From Pseudorasbora parva (Eukaryota; Chordata; Actinopteri; Cypriniformes; Gobionidae), in assembly GCF_024679245.1 (NCBI RefSeq), contig NC_090178.1, positions 30,202,242 to 30,266,241 on the forward strand: a DNA stretch of 64,000 bases. Direction: 5' to 3'. The notes under the pieces are model-generated. The model did not search any database and had not been told where the DNA came from. It saw nothing but the letters and a program-made list of their open reading frames with translations. The position numbers and the translations under genes are program-made. Positions within the stretch are counted from its first letter, which is position 1, and every line of letters starts with the position of its first letter. Below, one piece after another: positions 32,736 through 44,034 of the stretch.

Positions 32736-32864
32736 ATGACAATATACTGGCCAGACTACTGTTGTCTGTTATATAAGTATTTAAAATCAACATGATTGTC
32801 TAGTGACATATCAGGGCCATTTTATGATAAATTGAAATACATTTATTATATACAGTTCCTTTAA

Positions 32865-34744
32865 ACGTACCCTTAGTCTTCTTGCCTCAGGTAGAGGGCA
32901 TCTTACCTCATGATTTGACCATCTCAACCATTTTGACATTGATGAGTGCTATTAGACCACTGAGGCAGACCAGCATAAAAACCTCTTTGTCATCCTATAA
33001 CAACAAACAGGCATTTTCAAGAACATCAAATATTGGGAAGACAATTTGGTCATATTTCCTTTTTTTGGGGAATTGGCCCCCTTCATGTTAAACAACCCTG
33101 CTTAGACACTTGTTTCACGGTTGGTACAACAACAACAAGCGAATGACACCTGTTATCTAGAAATTTAGAAACAACTTGATTTCAGAACAGTGAGAACATC
33201 CCTGTAACTGAGATACAACAAAGGGTTACTGATTCAGTGGTTCATTGAACACATGATGTCCTCATTTTAACCTCTGTAAAGCTTTAGACATGATAAAAGA
33301 GTTGTCCTGGTTACCATGGCCAGCTGCCAACACTGCCTAAATAATTATACTGAGCCTGGAGCTGAGATACCATATTCACAAATAAACAAAATAATAGAAA
33401 ACCAATAAAAAGGTAGCACAGAAAACATACACATGAATTAATTGAACAAAGAAAATACAGCAAATGTGTCAAAATTCTGTCATCAAGTGGGAGCTGTGGT
33501 GAATTTCAACGTGTTCTCCCTGTGAACTCTCACCAGAGACAGACAGACCAAACAAAACATGTTTAGACACAGACATCTCAAGGCCATTTGAAGATAACAA
33601 CAATACATCAGACCTGCAGAAGGGACAACATTTAAAGCATTACAAACAATTCAAGTTAGTTACTTAGTAAAGACTATAGACTCACTCTCAACACACACTG
33701 TTAACACTGTGTCTTGCTTGTCATGCTGTGCGAGAATATCTGCCTTAAGGTCATTTATTAGTAACTAAACTGAGGGCATTGTCTACCACAGAAAATAGCT
33801 CTTGTGCAATTAGTATAGATTTAGTTAAAAGTTGCCTATATACCTGTGGCATCATATGCAAAGCATTTGATAAATTATTGACACAGAATGTCTTTTAAAA
33901 TACTTATATAGTCTGAGCAATGATAAACCATACAGGCCATTTAACATTAATTGCACTGTTAATAAATTCTGTAAAAATAAGGGAGTTTAATGTACTAGAT
34001 TCATAACGGTTCAACAAATCAAATTGTTTTTTTTTTGTTTGTTTTTTAATAGGTTTTACCTGTATTTAGAATTTTGAACTTCATTGCGTTCTATGTTAGG
34101 GTTAACGAAAATGTCCATAAAATTAGTGGACAATGTCCAGGTAATGAGCTGTCAGTTATTTTATAGATTTATTTATTTTTACAGTGTGTGGATTATTTTA
34201 AAGACCAGCAAAAAACATCAAGGAGAGGTTCAAAACAAATAAAAGCAGACACAATATATATTATAAATTATTTTTTTATTAAGACACTGCTGAATACAAC
34301 ATAAGAGAAATTCCTGGGCATATAATAATCCACAAGTTGTTTAACATTAACTGACTACTATTTTTATTTCAGATATTTTTATGTATGCATTTTTTTATTA
34401 TTGTATTCAGGTATTTTATGTTACTAATACTTTTTTAAATTATTGCTATTGAACCACGTGTTTTATTGGAAGCTAATATTCCTTAATACTATACTAGTCA
34501 TTACCAGAAGAGATATTAGAAATTGGAATAGATAAAGTGAAACAAATATCAGCAACAACTGGCACATGGAGTGAATAAGTGATATCTGGCCCACAGGTCA
34601 GTTATGGCAAAATGTGTAATTTCTTATTAAAACTTTACAGTTATTTGCTGATATTTGCTAATAGTAACTACCGGTAGTAGCAAAGTAATAAATACAAGTA
34701 TACTAATGACGATGATTAAACTATTTATTATTAGTCACTTTTGG
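32865..34744. other. Long non-genic stretch
   Basis: About 1.9 kb without a supported exon, RNA or terminal repeat. A minus-strand donor-like GTAAGA at about 32909 has no coding context. Confidence 0.5.
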
Positions 34745-35280
34745 GCAGGGTTGTGAAGTAACGAAACACAAAACTTAGTTACATATTTAAAATACAAAAT
34801 TTGAGTAATTATTTAATTAGTTACATTTTAAATGAGTGGTAATCAAATAAGTTACATCCAAAAAGTATTTCAGATAACCAAAGTGACTTCTTTGAATTTT
34901 AATGTAATTTATTTAATTGAAACATTAGTGTAAACTGTAATGGTCAGTTAATTTAAACAGCGATTGGTGATTCTCAGACAAAATGAAAAAGCATCCCAAG
35001 ATTCCAGAAGACACATTACCCAGTTCACCCAATTAAAGAAAGTTTACAAACCCTAAATCTTAATGCATCAATATATTTTTTATAAGATTGTCTGCATTTT
35101 TGGCTTCAAGAAATATTGTGGAACTGATGTTGTGTAAAATAATATGCAGAGGAAAACCAAGTACTATGTTTAAAGGTCCCTTTTGTATTAAAGTTACAAA
35201 AGGAAATACAAAGTACTTTTTAAAGCATGTATTTTGTAATCTGTATAGTGAAATACTTTTTAAAGTAACTTTTCCAACCA
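34745..35280. mobile_element. Possible MITE with GGTTG..AAGTAAC ends
   Basis: Left GCAGGGTTGTGAAGTAACG and right the near-inverse AAGTAACTTTTCCAACCATGC, with many AGTTAC / GTAACT words inside. Non-coding. Confidence 0.45.
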
Positions 35281-35405
35281 TGCTTTTTGATTATTTACTA
35301 GCACTAACATTAAAATAGATACTAGTTTTTTGTTTAGTTTTTTGGTTGGGGGAATGAATTTTAACACAGCTTGCCATATACAAATTGCCCATTTTCCTCC
35401 GGTTT

Positions 35406-35857
35406 TCATATTTCCACTCGTTTAATCCATAATAGTGAGGATGCTGAACTGACTTCTTGGGGATCCCACACTAAAGGCCTATCCGGGTTCCATGTTTGAC
35501 CAAAGGCATTGCAATAAACAGTCTTTAGCTGCGTCTGTCGTATGTTCCCTTTGCATTGAACTATTTGATTCCACGGTATCTTGTAATGGAAGATTTCGTC
35601 GCTTAACAAAGGCCCCAAGATCCGTCGGGTCGTCATCGGTCCCTCTGGACCGCAGCGTATGTCGACCCTCTTCTTCTTCTTCTTCTTCTTCACTGCATGA
35701 GCTGTGGCTCGCAAAGAGAGGAGGAGCCGCGACCGGTGCATCGCTTATCGACTCCGCCAGATCATCTGAGGCTGCCCTATTACACCATGAAACCAAAAGG
35801 ATGGTGCCTTCCACAGCCCGCTTTGTACTGATAAAACAGTGCATAGGAATCGTCTGA
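35406..35857. other. CpG-richer block with overlapping open frames, upstream of setd2
   Basis: Three long frames overlap here: plus 35492-35857 (121 aa), minus 35844-35479 (121 aa) and minus 35741-35406 (111 aa). A (CTT)n run at about 35669-35692 gives poly-Ser, poly-Glu or poly-Lys depending on frame. I recognise no domain in any of them. CpG content and position suggest the setd2 promoter/first exon region; the open frames are probably incidental. Confidence 0.4.
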
Positions 35858-35860
35858 TGG

Positions 35861-36074
35861 TTATTTATTTGATCACCGTGGACCGAGCATTAAACACAAG
35901 AATTTGGATCTAGCTGCATGCTATCTTAACACCAGGCGAATTGTGTTTTCGAGTTGCCCCGTGTGGATTTGACGTCTGTGTTCTGCTGGATGTTTAGGGA
36001 AAAAAACAGTGAAAGAAACTGCCATCATTGTCCTACAAGATGGAGTGCTTGACCGAACTGGAGAAGTATACGAA
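35861..36074 (+). other. setd2: Probable non-coding exon 1 of setd2 (5' boundary unknown)
   Basis: Ends at a strong donor (ACGAA then GTAAGT at 36075). Splicing to the acceptor CTCCACAG before 42431 yields a 22-codon upstream frame, MECLTELEKYTKCDILSESI plus LL and a stop at 42464, ahead of the setd2 start codon at 42525. The exon was chosen because it is the only good donor in a CpG-richer block upstream of the coding start. The link is inferred, not proven. Confidence 0.45.
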
Positions 36075-37495
36075 GTAAGTACTTTACAACTGATGTGCTT
36101 TTGTTTTGGCACACAAACCATACCCAATGAAAACCTACATGCACTACAGATTTTAAACAGTTAGCCTTTGAGCTATCTAGTTAGTCCTTTTGCTGCTAAC
36201 TCGCTAACCCAGCGTTTACAGTGACCCGTTTTTATAGTTTCAGAGCATAAACCACAGGTCAAAAAGTACATTTCGGTTTGTAGAGAAAGGGATATTGAAG
36301 ATTACTTGTTAAGCTTAACAAATATATTCGGTTAAGATAAATAAACTGTCTCATGTATGTTTCTAATGGTGGCCATAGCGACAGTTCACTCTGCAGCGAG
36401 CAGAGGAAACCACTACATGCAGGGACCGATCAGTCAGTTAATAAAAATATATTCTTTGTTACCATAAAATCATAGAAAGTCTAAAATATTATTAGACAAG
36501 ACTGTAATGTCAATGTACTTAGTATGTCCTGGACACACAAGTGAAAACAGAGTAAACGCGGCCTCCGTGTAGGCCTCATATCCACGAGGTAAATTTTTTA
36601 GGTCCCCGCGGTTCAGTGCCAGCGCGTTGACATTATGAACCAGGCAGTCAGTGCTGGAGTTTCTGGTAACGAACCGAAGGCCGTGCTGTTAGAGAATCTG
36701 AGTTGTTGAGTTAGTTTTGTTATTGTCATCAACAGAAATAACTGAACTGATACGTCTGTAGGCAATGTATTGCTATGTTGTGCAAACAAATGTCACCCAC
36801 ATGCGCGTGATGGCTTCTCTGCAGTATTAAAGCATTTGTGCACTTAGCCACAACATGTCAATTTTAAACATAATTGTTTTATTACATGATCAACGATCAG
36901 GCTATAATTATTGGATATAAAAAACTACATAATCCAGTGTTACTCATTTATGTCAGAACCCCCAAGCGTGCCTATTAATATCGTGAGTCCAGGGGACGCA
37001 GTTTACCTTTCACATTTGAGACAAAAGGCAGTTTGTCCTGCGAAAGCAGATAAGTGCTCTTCCCTCCACTTCTGTCTGCTGCTAACCAGCCGGATGACCA
37101 TTTAAACCATTTCTCGTTTAAAAAAGCATTGCAAATCTTAAAATAGTATAGATTTAAACATGCAATTAAAAACATGTCCTAAAATCAAACATGGAATTAA
37201 TGAATATTACTATTAACTGCCTAGCCCTATTAATATGCAAAATTATTACTATGAAATGTATGCTGATTATGAAAACAGTCATTTTGTATATCCATTAATA
37301 ACCTTGTAATTTACCAGCCGGAAACATGGAACAAAACACTATGCCAAATATTGTTTTACTATTTAATTATTATAATTAGCCATATTCATATTTAAGACAC
37401 GTGACAGATGAATTTGCAGCAGAATGTTGTAAAGAGAGTTTGACAGCAAAATGAAACGGTTCCCTTTTGGAATATTAATAATATTTATTTTAGTC
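36075..37495 (+). other. setd2: Presumed setd2 intron 1, left part
   Basis: No supported exon or complete repeat in these 1.4 kb. Confidence 0.4.
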
Positions 37496-37817
37496 ATAAA
37501 GGCATAGTTCACACAAAAATGAAAAGCCTGTTATCCTTTACCCCGCCTTTCACCCTCACCTATCTGTTGAACACAAAAGAAGATATTTTGAAGAATGTTG
37601 GTATTAACCAGACAGTTGACAGTAGCCATTGACTTCTATAGTTATTTTTGTCCTACTATGAAAGTCAATGCCTACCATCACCTGTCTGGTTACAAAAAAT
37701 TCTTCAAAATATCTTTTTAGTTCAACAGAAGACAAACTCATACAGGTTTGGAACAACATGAGAGTGAGTAAATGATGACTGAATTAAACATTTTGGGTGA
37801 ACAAAGTAACCCTTTAA
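37496..37817. mobile_element. MITE, GTTCACCC family
   Basis: Palindromic short element: GGCATAGTTCACACAAAAAT at the left and TTTTGGGTGAACAAAGTAAC CCTTTAA at the right. Internal CAGACAGTTGACAGTAGCCA and its inverse partners. Related to 10914-12260. Confidence 0.7.
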
Positions 37818-38149
37818 TTGTACGGTTATGTAGTTAGTTATTTAGTTAGTTGCATCGTATAGTCTGCATGAAATGAATGGATGTTATAGATATTACTTTG
37901 AATGTGTAGTCCATTTTTAATTTTTTTGAACTTGTAGTATTTTAATTTAAAAAATCATGACTGGATCTTCTGGTGAAATTGATAGGCTTCTCTCTGGTAT
38001 GCAAGACTCTAATAATTTAGTGCAATTTTTTTAGTGCAATGACCATTTCTCAAAAATATATATTTTTTCAGTATTCAGTTCCCCTCAGATGTACGTCACA
38101 ATATGATACAACAATATGTCTCTACTTCCATTTCTAGAGGTTTCTAGCA

Positions 38150-38927
38150 TAGACTGTAAAAAAAAATATGGACGTAGTGTCTGAGACGTCACCCATAGGA
38201 TTCCGATAAGCCGTTCTGAAGTGTACAGTAGGAGCGAGCTGGCCGTTGCCATCTTGCTAGCATGTCATCTTGTGTCACTCCCGGATAACAGAAAATGGAC
38301 AAGAGGCGGGACATGGGCGGAGCTTATGACACAATAACTATAGACGGCGGGTAAATGGCTATCCACATATCACTCAAAGTAACCACGACCTTAATTATGC
38401 AGAACTTTAAGGCTTTATGTAACGTAAACGAATGAGTTATAAAAAATGTCACCCCCCTCAGAGTTGTCATGAAGGTCACAATTAGCCGTATAGACCAAAA
38501 CCACAATTTGTACCAGGCTGTAAACATGTTTTTTTCTGCTATAAATTTTTAACGTGGGGCTCAATGAGATTCTGCTCCCTTCTGGAGCCTGTTTAGGAAG
38601 TTTCCCAGTTTAGGAATTGCAGTTTACATTCCGCATTGGCTTCAAGAGAGATCGCAGGAGGTTGCCGCTTGATTTCTACACACAAACATACTCCCTGCAT
38701 ATTATTTTACGAAGAAGGACCCCGTCGCATCAGTCTCACTGATGTTTTACCTAGTTCTTGTTGTGTCCATGAACATGATTTCTGCCCAAGTCCTATTTTT
38801 CACCGGCTGTGAGGTGAAGACCACATGTCCCAAGATTCTGAGCTCAAACTTGGCGTCATCAAACTACCCCTTTGTTTTGAATAGGTGTCCTATAGCGGAC
38901 AGAAAAAATTACATAGTGCAGCTTTAA
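38150..38927. mobile_element. TTAA element family C, right half, plus other repeat
   Basis: 38765-38927 matches 60064-60224: TTTCTGCCCAAGTCCTATTT, CACCGGCTGTGAGGTGAAGA, CAAACTTGGCGTCATC, ending GCAGCTTTAA. The left part starts CATAGACTGTAAAAAAAAAT, a different family. It abuts the next element at a shared TTAA. Confidence 0.6.
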
Positions 38928-41782
38928 AGGGTCATGAAACCCCAAAACACTTTTTTTGAGATGTAAACAGATATGTATAGGCTGCACATCATTGAAAACA
39001 CTAAGGGTACTCATTAATGGTATTCATATGTGAAAATAGTTATTTTTTGCATTTTTCAGAGCGATTTCTGTCTTCCGGTTTGAAAAGCTTAGTCGGAGCA
39101 ACGTCACAAATGCTGACGTCGGCGCGGCCTTTTCGGCCCAAGTATGGGCTGCTGGGCACATGCTGACGTCGACCGCTCCGAGCGATTCTCGATATATATT
39201 CATGACATAAAGCTCATTCAGTCCAATCCCTGCGCTGTAGTATGCATACAAGATAATTTAGTTAATATGCATGAGACAGTCACTTCTGTCAGGCTCGTCT
39301 TCCCTCATTATTGTAGAGACATGGTGGGGAAGTTTTGGAAGCAGCGTGCGGAAAAGTCACGGAGGAAAGCTAGGCGTTGTGCTGATACGAAATAACGTAA
39401 AGGGCGCCGAATGAGCTGTAACCGGCGCCGTCTGTGGAAGCCTTTGCTACAAAGGCTCGGTAAAGTAAAATTCACTTGAGGAATCGCACGCCGAACCTGC
39501 AAGCGTTGACTATGTCAGGAGTGCAAAATAACCAATCTGTAATCTGTAGGATAATGAACAAAAGCCACGTCCTCTCCGTTTTATTTGTCGTCACAGCCAT
39601 GCACTAAACCGCATGTGTTCGGGCTCTTAGTGAAACCGTGTGCTGCATATTTGGACAAATATAGATTTAGCTGCCGAGTGATAGACAGCGCGGATCGTCA
39701 CGGCAACCCAGCGCGCGTCGCTCTGCTTCAGATGCGCGGTCGAGACTAGCCTCAAACCCCTTTGCTTTTACCCCGATCTAGAATTACACATCTCTATCAC
39801 ATCGCATGTTGGGTGGTTCACGTTCTCTTATCACGTCGGCGCGTTGTTCATCTTGCCAAACAGCGTGCATATTTGGACAAATATAGTTTTATCATGTTTG
39901 CAAAATATTTCGTCATGCAGAATAACATTTATTTTCATTTCTCACTGAATTATGCTGGTTTGAATATGAAGAGCTGAATGATTTGCGATCTCTGCTGCAC
40001 GCCACATAGCTCTCTCATTCACTGTACTCATCCCTCATTTAATCTCACTGTGGGAAACTATGCCAACGTGAACCAAGAACATGTCTCAGAACCGCTGTAA
40101 CTGCTGCTGTTGGTATGGCTAATCTTAAAGGGGGGGTGAAATGCTGTTTCATGCATACTGATCTTTTTACACTGTTAAAGACTTGGATTCCCATACTAAA
40201 CATAGACAAAGTTTCAAAAGTTAAGGTGGACGTTTGATGGGAGTATTTCTTTGTCAAAAATACTACTTCCGGTTAGTCATAAGTTTCGGCAAGTTTTTTG
40301 CGATCATGCGTCCCCTTTGACGTTAATGGGGGCGGAATTTCCTTGTATGGGCCGTACGGACAATTCTACCGGAAGAGCGTGAGAGAGAGAGAGGGAGAGA
40401 GCGAAAGCAACAGCCTACGCCCATCAAAGCGCTGGCTCGTAGGCTGCGCTGCACAGGTGATGTGCACAACTAACAATGTCACCAAAAAAGTGCGTTTTTG
40501 GTTGCCAGACCAAGACAGTCCTGCACAGATTCCCCAAAAACCCCGCGTTAAGGCAACAGTGGATGTAATTTGCTTTTCCGGATCAGCAACTGAGTTGCGC
40601 GAATGTTTATATCTGTTCGCTGCATTTCGGTGCCGACTGTTTCATAAACAAGGCCCAGCTCGACGCCAGATTTTCCCGATCGCCTAATGCTGAAGGATGG
40701 AGCAGTCCCAACGATAAAGGTCCCAACGTTAAAACCGCAGGCTGTGAGTAAGACTGCTTCAAATGTCTGTGTTTTTGCCTATGCTCATCAAGTAGCCCAA
40801 ACATGATCACGTATAGTTAATTGATCAATGGAGCATGCGATGTGTAGTGCGTGTACATTTGTTTAGCTGGCCACTATATGTGTAACTTTATGTTTGTGTA
40901 TTGTAAAAGCACTCCAAACAACAATACACAAAGAGTGGGGAAATATGTTGAACTAAATAAGCGCGCTTCTTCATTCAAATGCGCTACTATTCCGTGTCTT
41001 TCTATGTAAACACTAACTTAGCCTGCCGTGCAAAACCAGTCCGCTTACTAACGTTACAATTGTCTACACAAACCACGCGTAAACACACACACACACACGT
41101 GCACAACTGCACTTCCCACATGTACACCTTCAAAGACAAAAATACGACGATATAATTCAAGTATAAATATGTAAATAACACAAGCCGCTAAGCATATTAT
41201 ATAGTTAGTGTATAACTTGTACCACATAGAGACGTCCTGCTCTAGTCGTTTTTGCTGCTGCTCCTGTTCAACTGCAGCCTCTGGGTCTGATTCCGGATCA
41301 TAGATGTATGGCTGTATCTGATTAAAAGCCATATTTTTATTTTGAATAAAGTTTTTTTCCCGCTGTTAGGGATGACACAGCTTTACGACGCACTCGACTC
41401 AACACAATAGCAGCAGCGCGCACACGTCATTATTTAGCTCCGCTCACACGATACGCCCCCACCCGCTCAGCTTTTTTCGGAATGACTCGGAACAGAGCAT
41501 CTTTCTTATATAATTATAAAAAAAATAAAGACTTTTTGGAGATATGCAGGATGCAATGCTACTCTATAGGTACTCAAGATTGACATGACACTGACTGAAA
41601 CTGAGTGTTTCACCCCCCCTTTAATGCACCTACTGACACTCCCCTATTTATGCAAACATTCCCTCTTTCCACACAATACCATCCCACCTTTTCACAGTCG
41701 ACCATTCCCCTTTTAACAAGCTTTTTCAAATCGAAGGTGTGAAAAAACACCGCTGTTGCAGGGAGGTTTCATGACCCTTTAA
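38924..41782. mobile_element. TTAA-flanked element in setd2 intron 1, hosting family A
   Basis: Termini TTAAAGGGTCATGAAACCCC and the inverse GGTTTCATGACCCTTTAA, TTAA at both edges. Without its insert it would be about 1.36 kb. The interior includes GATATATATTCATGACAT and CpG-rich words but no coding frame. Confidence 0.75.
40125..41624 (+). mobile_element. TTAA-flanked element family A, complete copy, nested
   Basis: Left TTAAAGGGGGGGTGAAATGC, right TTTCACCCCCCCTTTAA, TTAA at both edges. It is the fullest family A copy (1.5 kb). A (GA)n run lies at about 40381-40404. The related copies are 726-1112 and 15421-16563. Confidence 0.8.
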
Positions 41783-42430
41783 GTGCTCGCGATTCTGCTG
41801 ACATAAAGGACAAATGGATGGTCTTTCTTTGCCACTTCAGGTGTGTCAGCGTCAAACCATTGAGATCTTTTTTGTGGCTTATTGTGGTTGATAACCTTTT
41901 TTTAACATCAAGCACGTCCTGTACTGTCATTTTCTCATTCATGTCTGTTCTTTTCATAAAAACCGAAATGTGCTCAAATATCTGCTTTCAAGAAGCTTGG
42001 TACATTATCTATATAAATATATAATATTAGTACTTTATATCCAATAAAACACTACATTAATATGTATGATATGCCTATTTAATTAAACTTTATTTTTTTT
42101 TGTCAAATCAAAAAGTTTTTATGCATCAGTTCAGAATTGCTCACATCAGCATCACAATGCATTGTAAAAATGATTATATTTCATGGCTCTACTCATCTAT
42201 TTAATTGCAAAATTAAAATTGTTTTTACCTGATAAACTCGACCAGGTAAACCTTTTTTTGTGGGGGGAAAAATCCTCAAAAGTTGTTTCGTTTAACAATT
42301 AGATACCTGGAAGCTTACTAATTGTTAAAGGACAATCTGATACGCATAGATAAATACACTTCAATCCAAATATATTTGTATCGAGGAATCTACATTGACT
42401 GAATTCCGGCATGCTTTTTCTACTCCACAG
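41783..42430 (+). other. setd2: Presumed setd2 intron 1, right part
   Basis: No exon or complete repeat recognised. It ends in the pyrimidine tract and acceptor TTTTTCTACTCCACAG. Confidence 0.5.
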
Positions 42431-42553
42431 GTGTGACATTTTGTCGGAGAGCATACTTCTCTGAGTTGGTTTTCCCCAGTGTTGCAGCTTCCTTTAAGCT
42501 GCTCAGCATCAGATCTGCCTCAAAATGGATGCTCTGTTGAATCCCGATCTCAG
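42431..42553 (+). CDS. setd2: setd2 exon 2, 5' UTR and start codon
   Basis: Acceptor CTCCACAG before 42431, donor GTAAGG after 42553. The coding part is 42525-42553 (MDALLNPDL plus two bases). With exon 3 and the start of exon 4 it reads [20 protein letters not shown], which parallels the second Met of human SETD2 (MGDFYDPE ... EAKIENV). The N-terminal extension MKQLQP of the human protein has no counterpart. Confidence 0.82.
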
Positions 42554-43969
42554 GTAAGGGTAGTATACCATTTGCTTAATCTGCAAGCAAAAAAACTAAA
42601 CTTTCACTTTTAGCTGTTATTAGAACTGAGGATTTACAGTAATCTTCAATTGTGCTTAGTTGTACATAACTTGAATAGCAAAATTCCATGTCCAATTTCA
42701 ATATATCTTTAGCTCGCTATGTCAACGGACAGTGTGCAAGAATGTTAAGCCATGCATCCCTGCAATATTAATCCTGCTTCTCCAGTTCCAGGCTAAATTT
42801 GGTTTTGCACTATTGAGGGATTTTAGATAACCGAGTGCTTGCATATATTATATGTAGGCTTACAAGATTTTAAAACCTTTTTGCATTTCACCTCACACTT
42901 TTCACCTCACAACAAATTTTAGAGAAATGCTACAGCATTTTAGCACAATATAAATTACAACATCCCAAATTGTGTGTGCTGCATTATCCATATAAGTAAT
43001 TGTGTTCAATCCTGAAAACTTTTAAAAAAGAATCTGTGTTCAGATTAGACCATTTGTTTTGTTTTTTGTTTCTCATTTGCTTGCCACGTGTATGTGCTGG
43101 GCTTGTTTGAACATGGCTGTATGCACTTTTAACAAACAGGGACAGCTCTTGTTATTTGTGCAGTGTTCAGTATTTAATCTTATGTATGAAAATGCATTTC
43201 ACATGCCTTATATTTCAGTTTATTTTATGCTACTAGTGTGCCATTTTAGGATATTATTTAGCAATGTTGCTTCAGAATGGCTAAAGTGGGTCACACATGA
43301 AAATGCATTTCATTCTAATATAGCTGATTCTTGATGGAGCCATTATTTAAAAAAAGAAAAGAGAAAATTGGGTCATGGTAGATTAAAATATTGCTGACAG
43401 ATGACATCTGACCGATATGAATGGCATGAGAAGCCCCTTCCATTACTACTATTATCATTGTGGGCTGACTCCATTATGAAGGTCAGATGAAGAAAACAAG
43501 TCTCAGAGGAACATGTAACCTAGTTGTTGATTGGTAGCTTCATTTAGGTTTCATATTAGAACTAGCAAGCAGAATGCTTATTTGTTGTTGCAAGTGTGTT
43601 TGATTTGAAGAGACTTTAAAAAAGGAAGAATACATAAACCAGGCCTATACTGTGTGTCATAGATCTTTTATAACTATTAGGCATTGGCATTTTGGTAAAA
43701 GAGTTATGCTATTTCACAGCAGGGTCCGATTGCATAAACTGCAAACTGCGAAGACTAGTCTTACAAGTTAGTCAATATATTTTTTTCTTTAAGACTTTTC
43801 ATAACTGCTTTAAGTCAGTTACATAATGTAGATTGGTCAATTTGAAACCAATTAGTAAGAATAATTGCCTCTTGGCTAATGGCTAGTTGCTCATACTAGT
43901 ACTTTGTGTTAGTTTACAAAAAAAAAAATTATTTCATGTCGTTCCAAACCCGTAAGACTTTCATTATCG

Positions 43970-44034
<65 letters not shown>

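Larger units (their letters stand above)
31282..32864 (-). mobile_element. TTAA element family B (inverted), split by a second element
   Basis: 31282-31349 and 32736-32864 together are an inverted copy of 17718-17905: GGTGGAGCTTCAGGCC at the left and TACAGTTCCTTTAA at the right edge. The gap is filled by the TTAA element 31350-32735. Confidence 0.7.

Noticed and set aside
39024..39395. Overlapping frames as a gene in setd2 intron 1
   Set aside because: They lie inside a TTAA-flanked repeat and have no recognisable domain.
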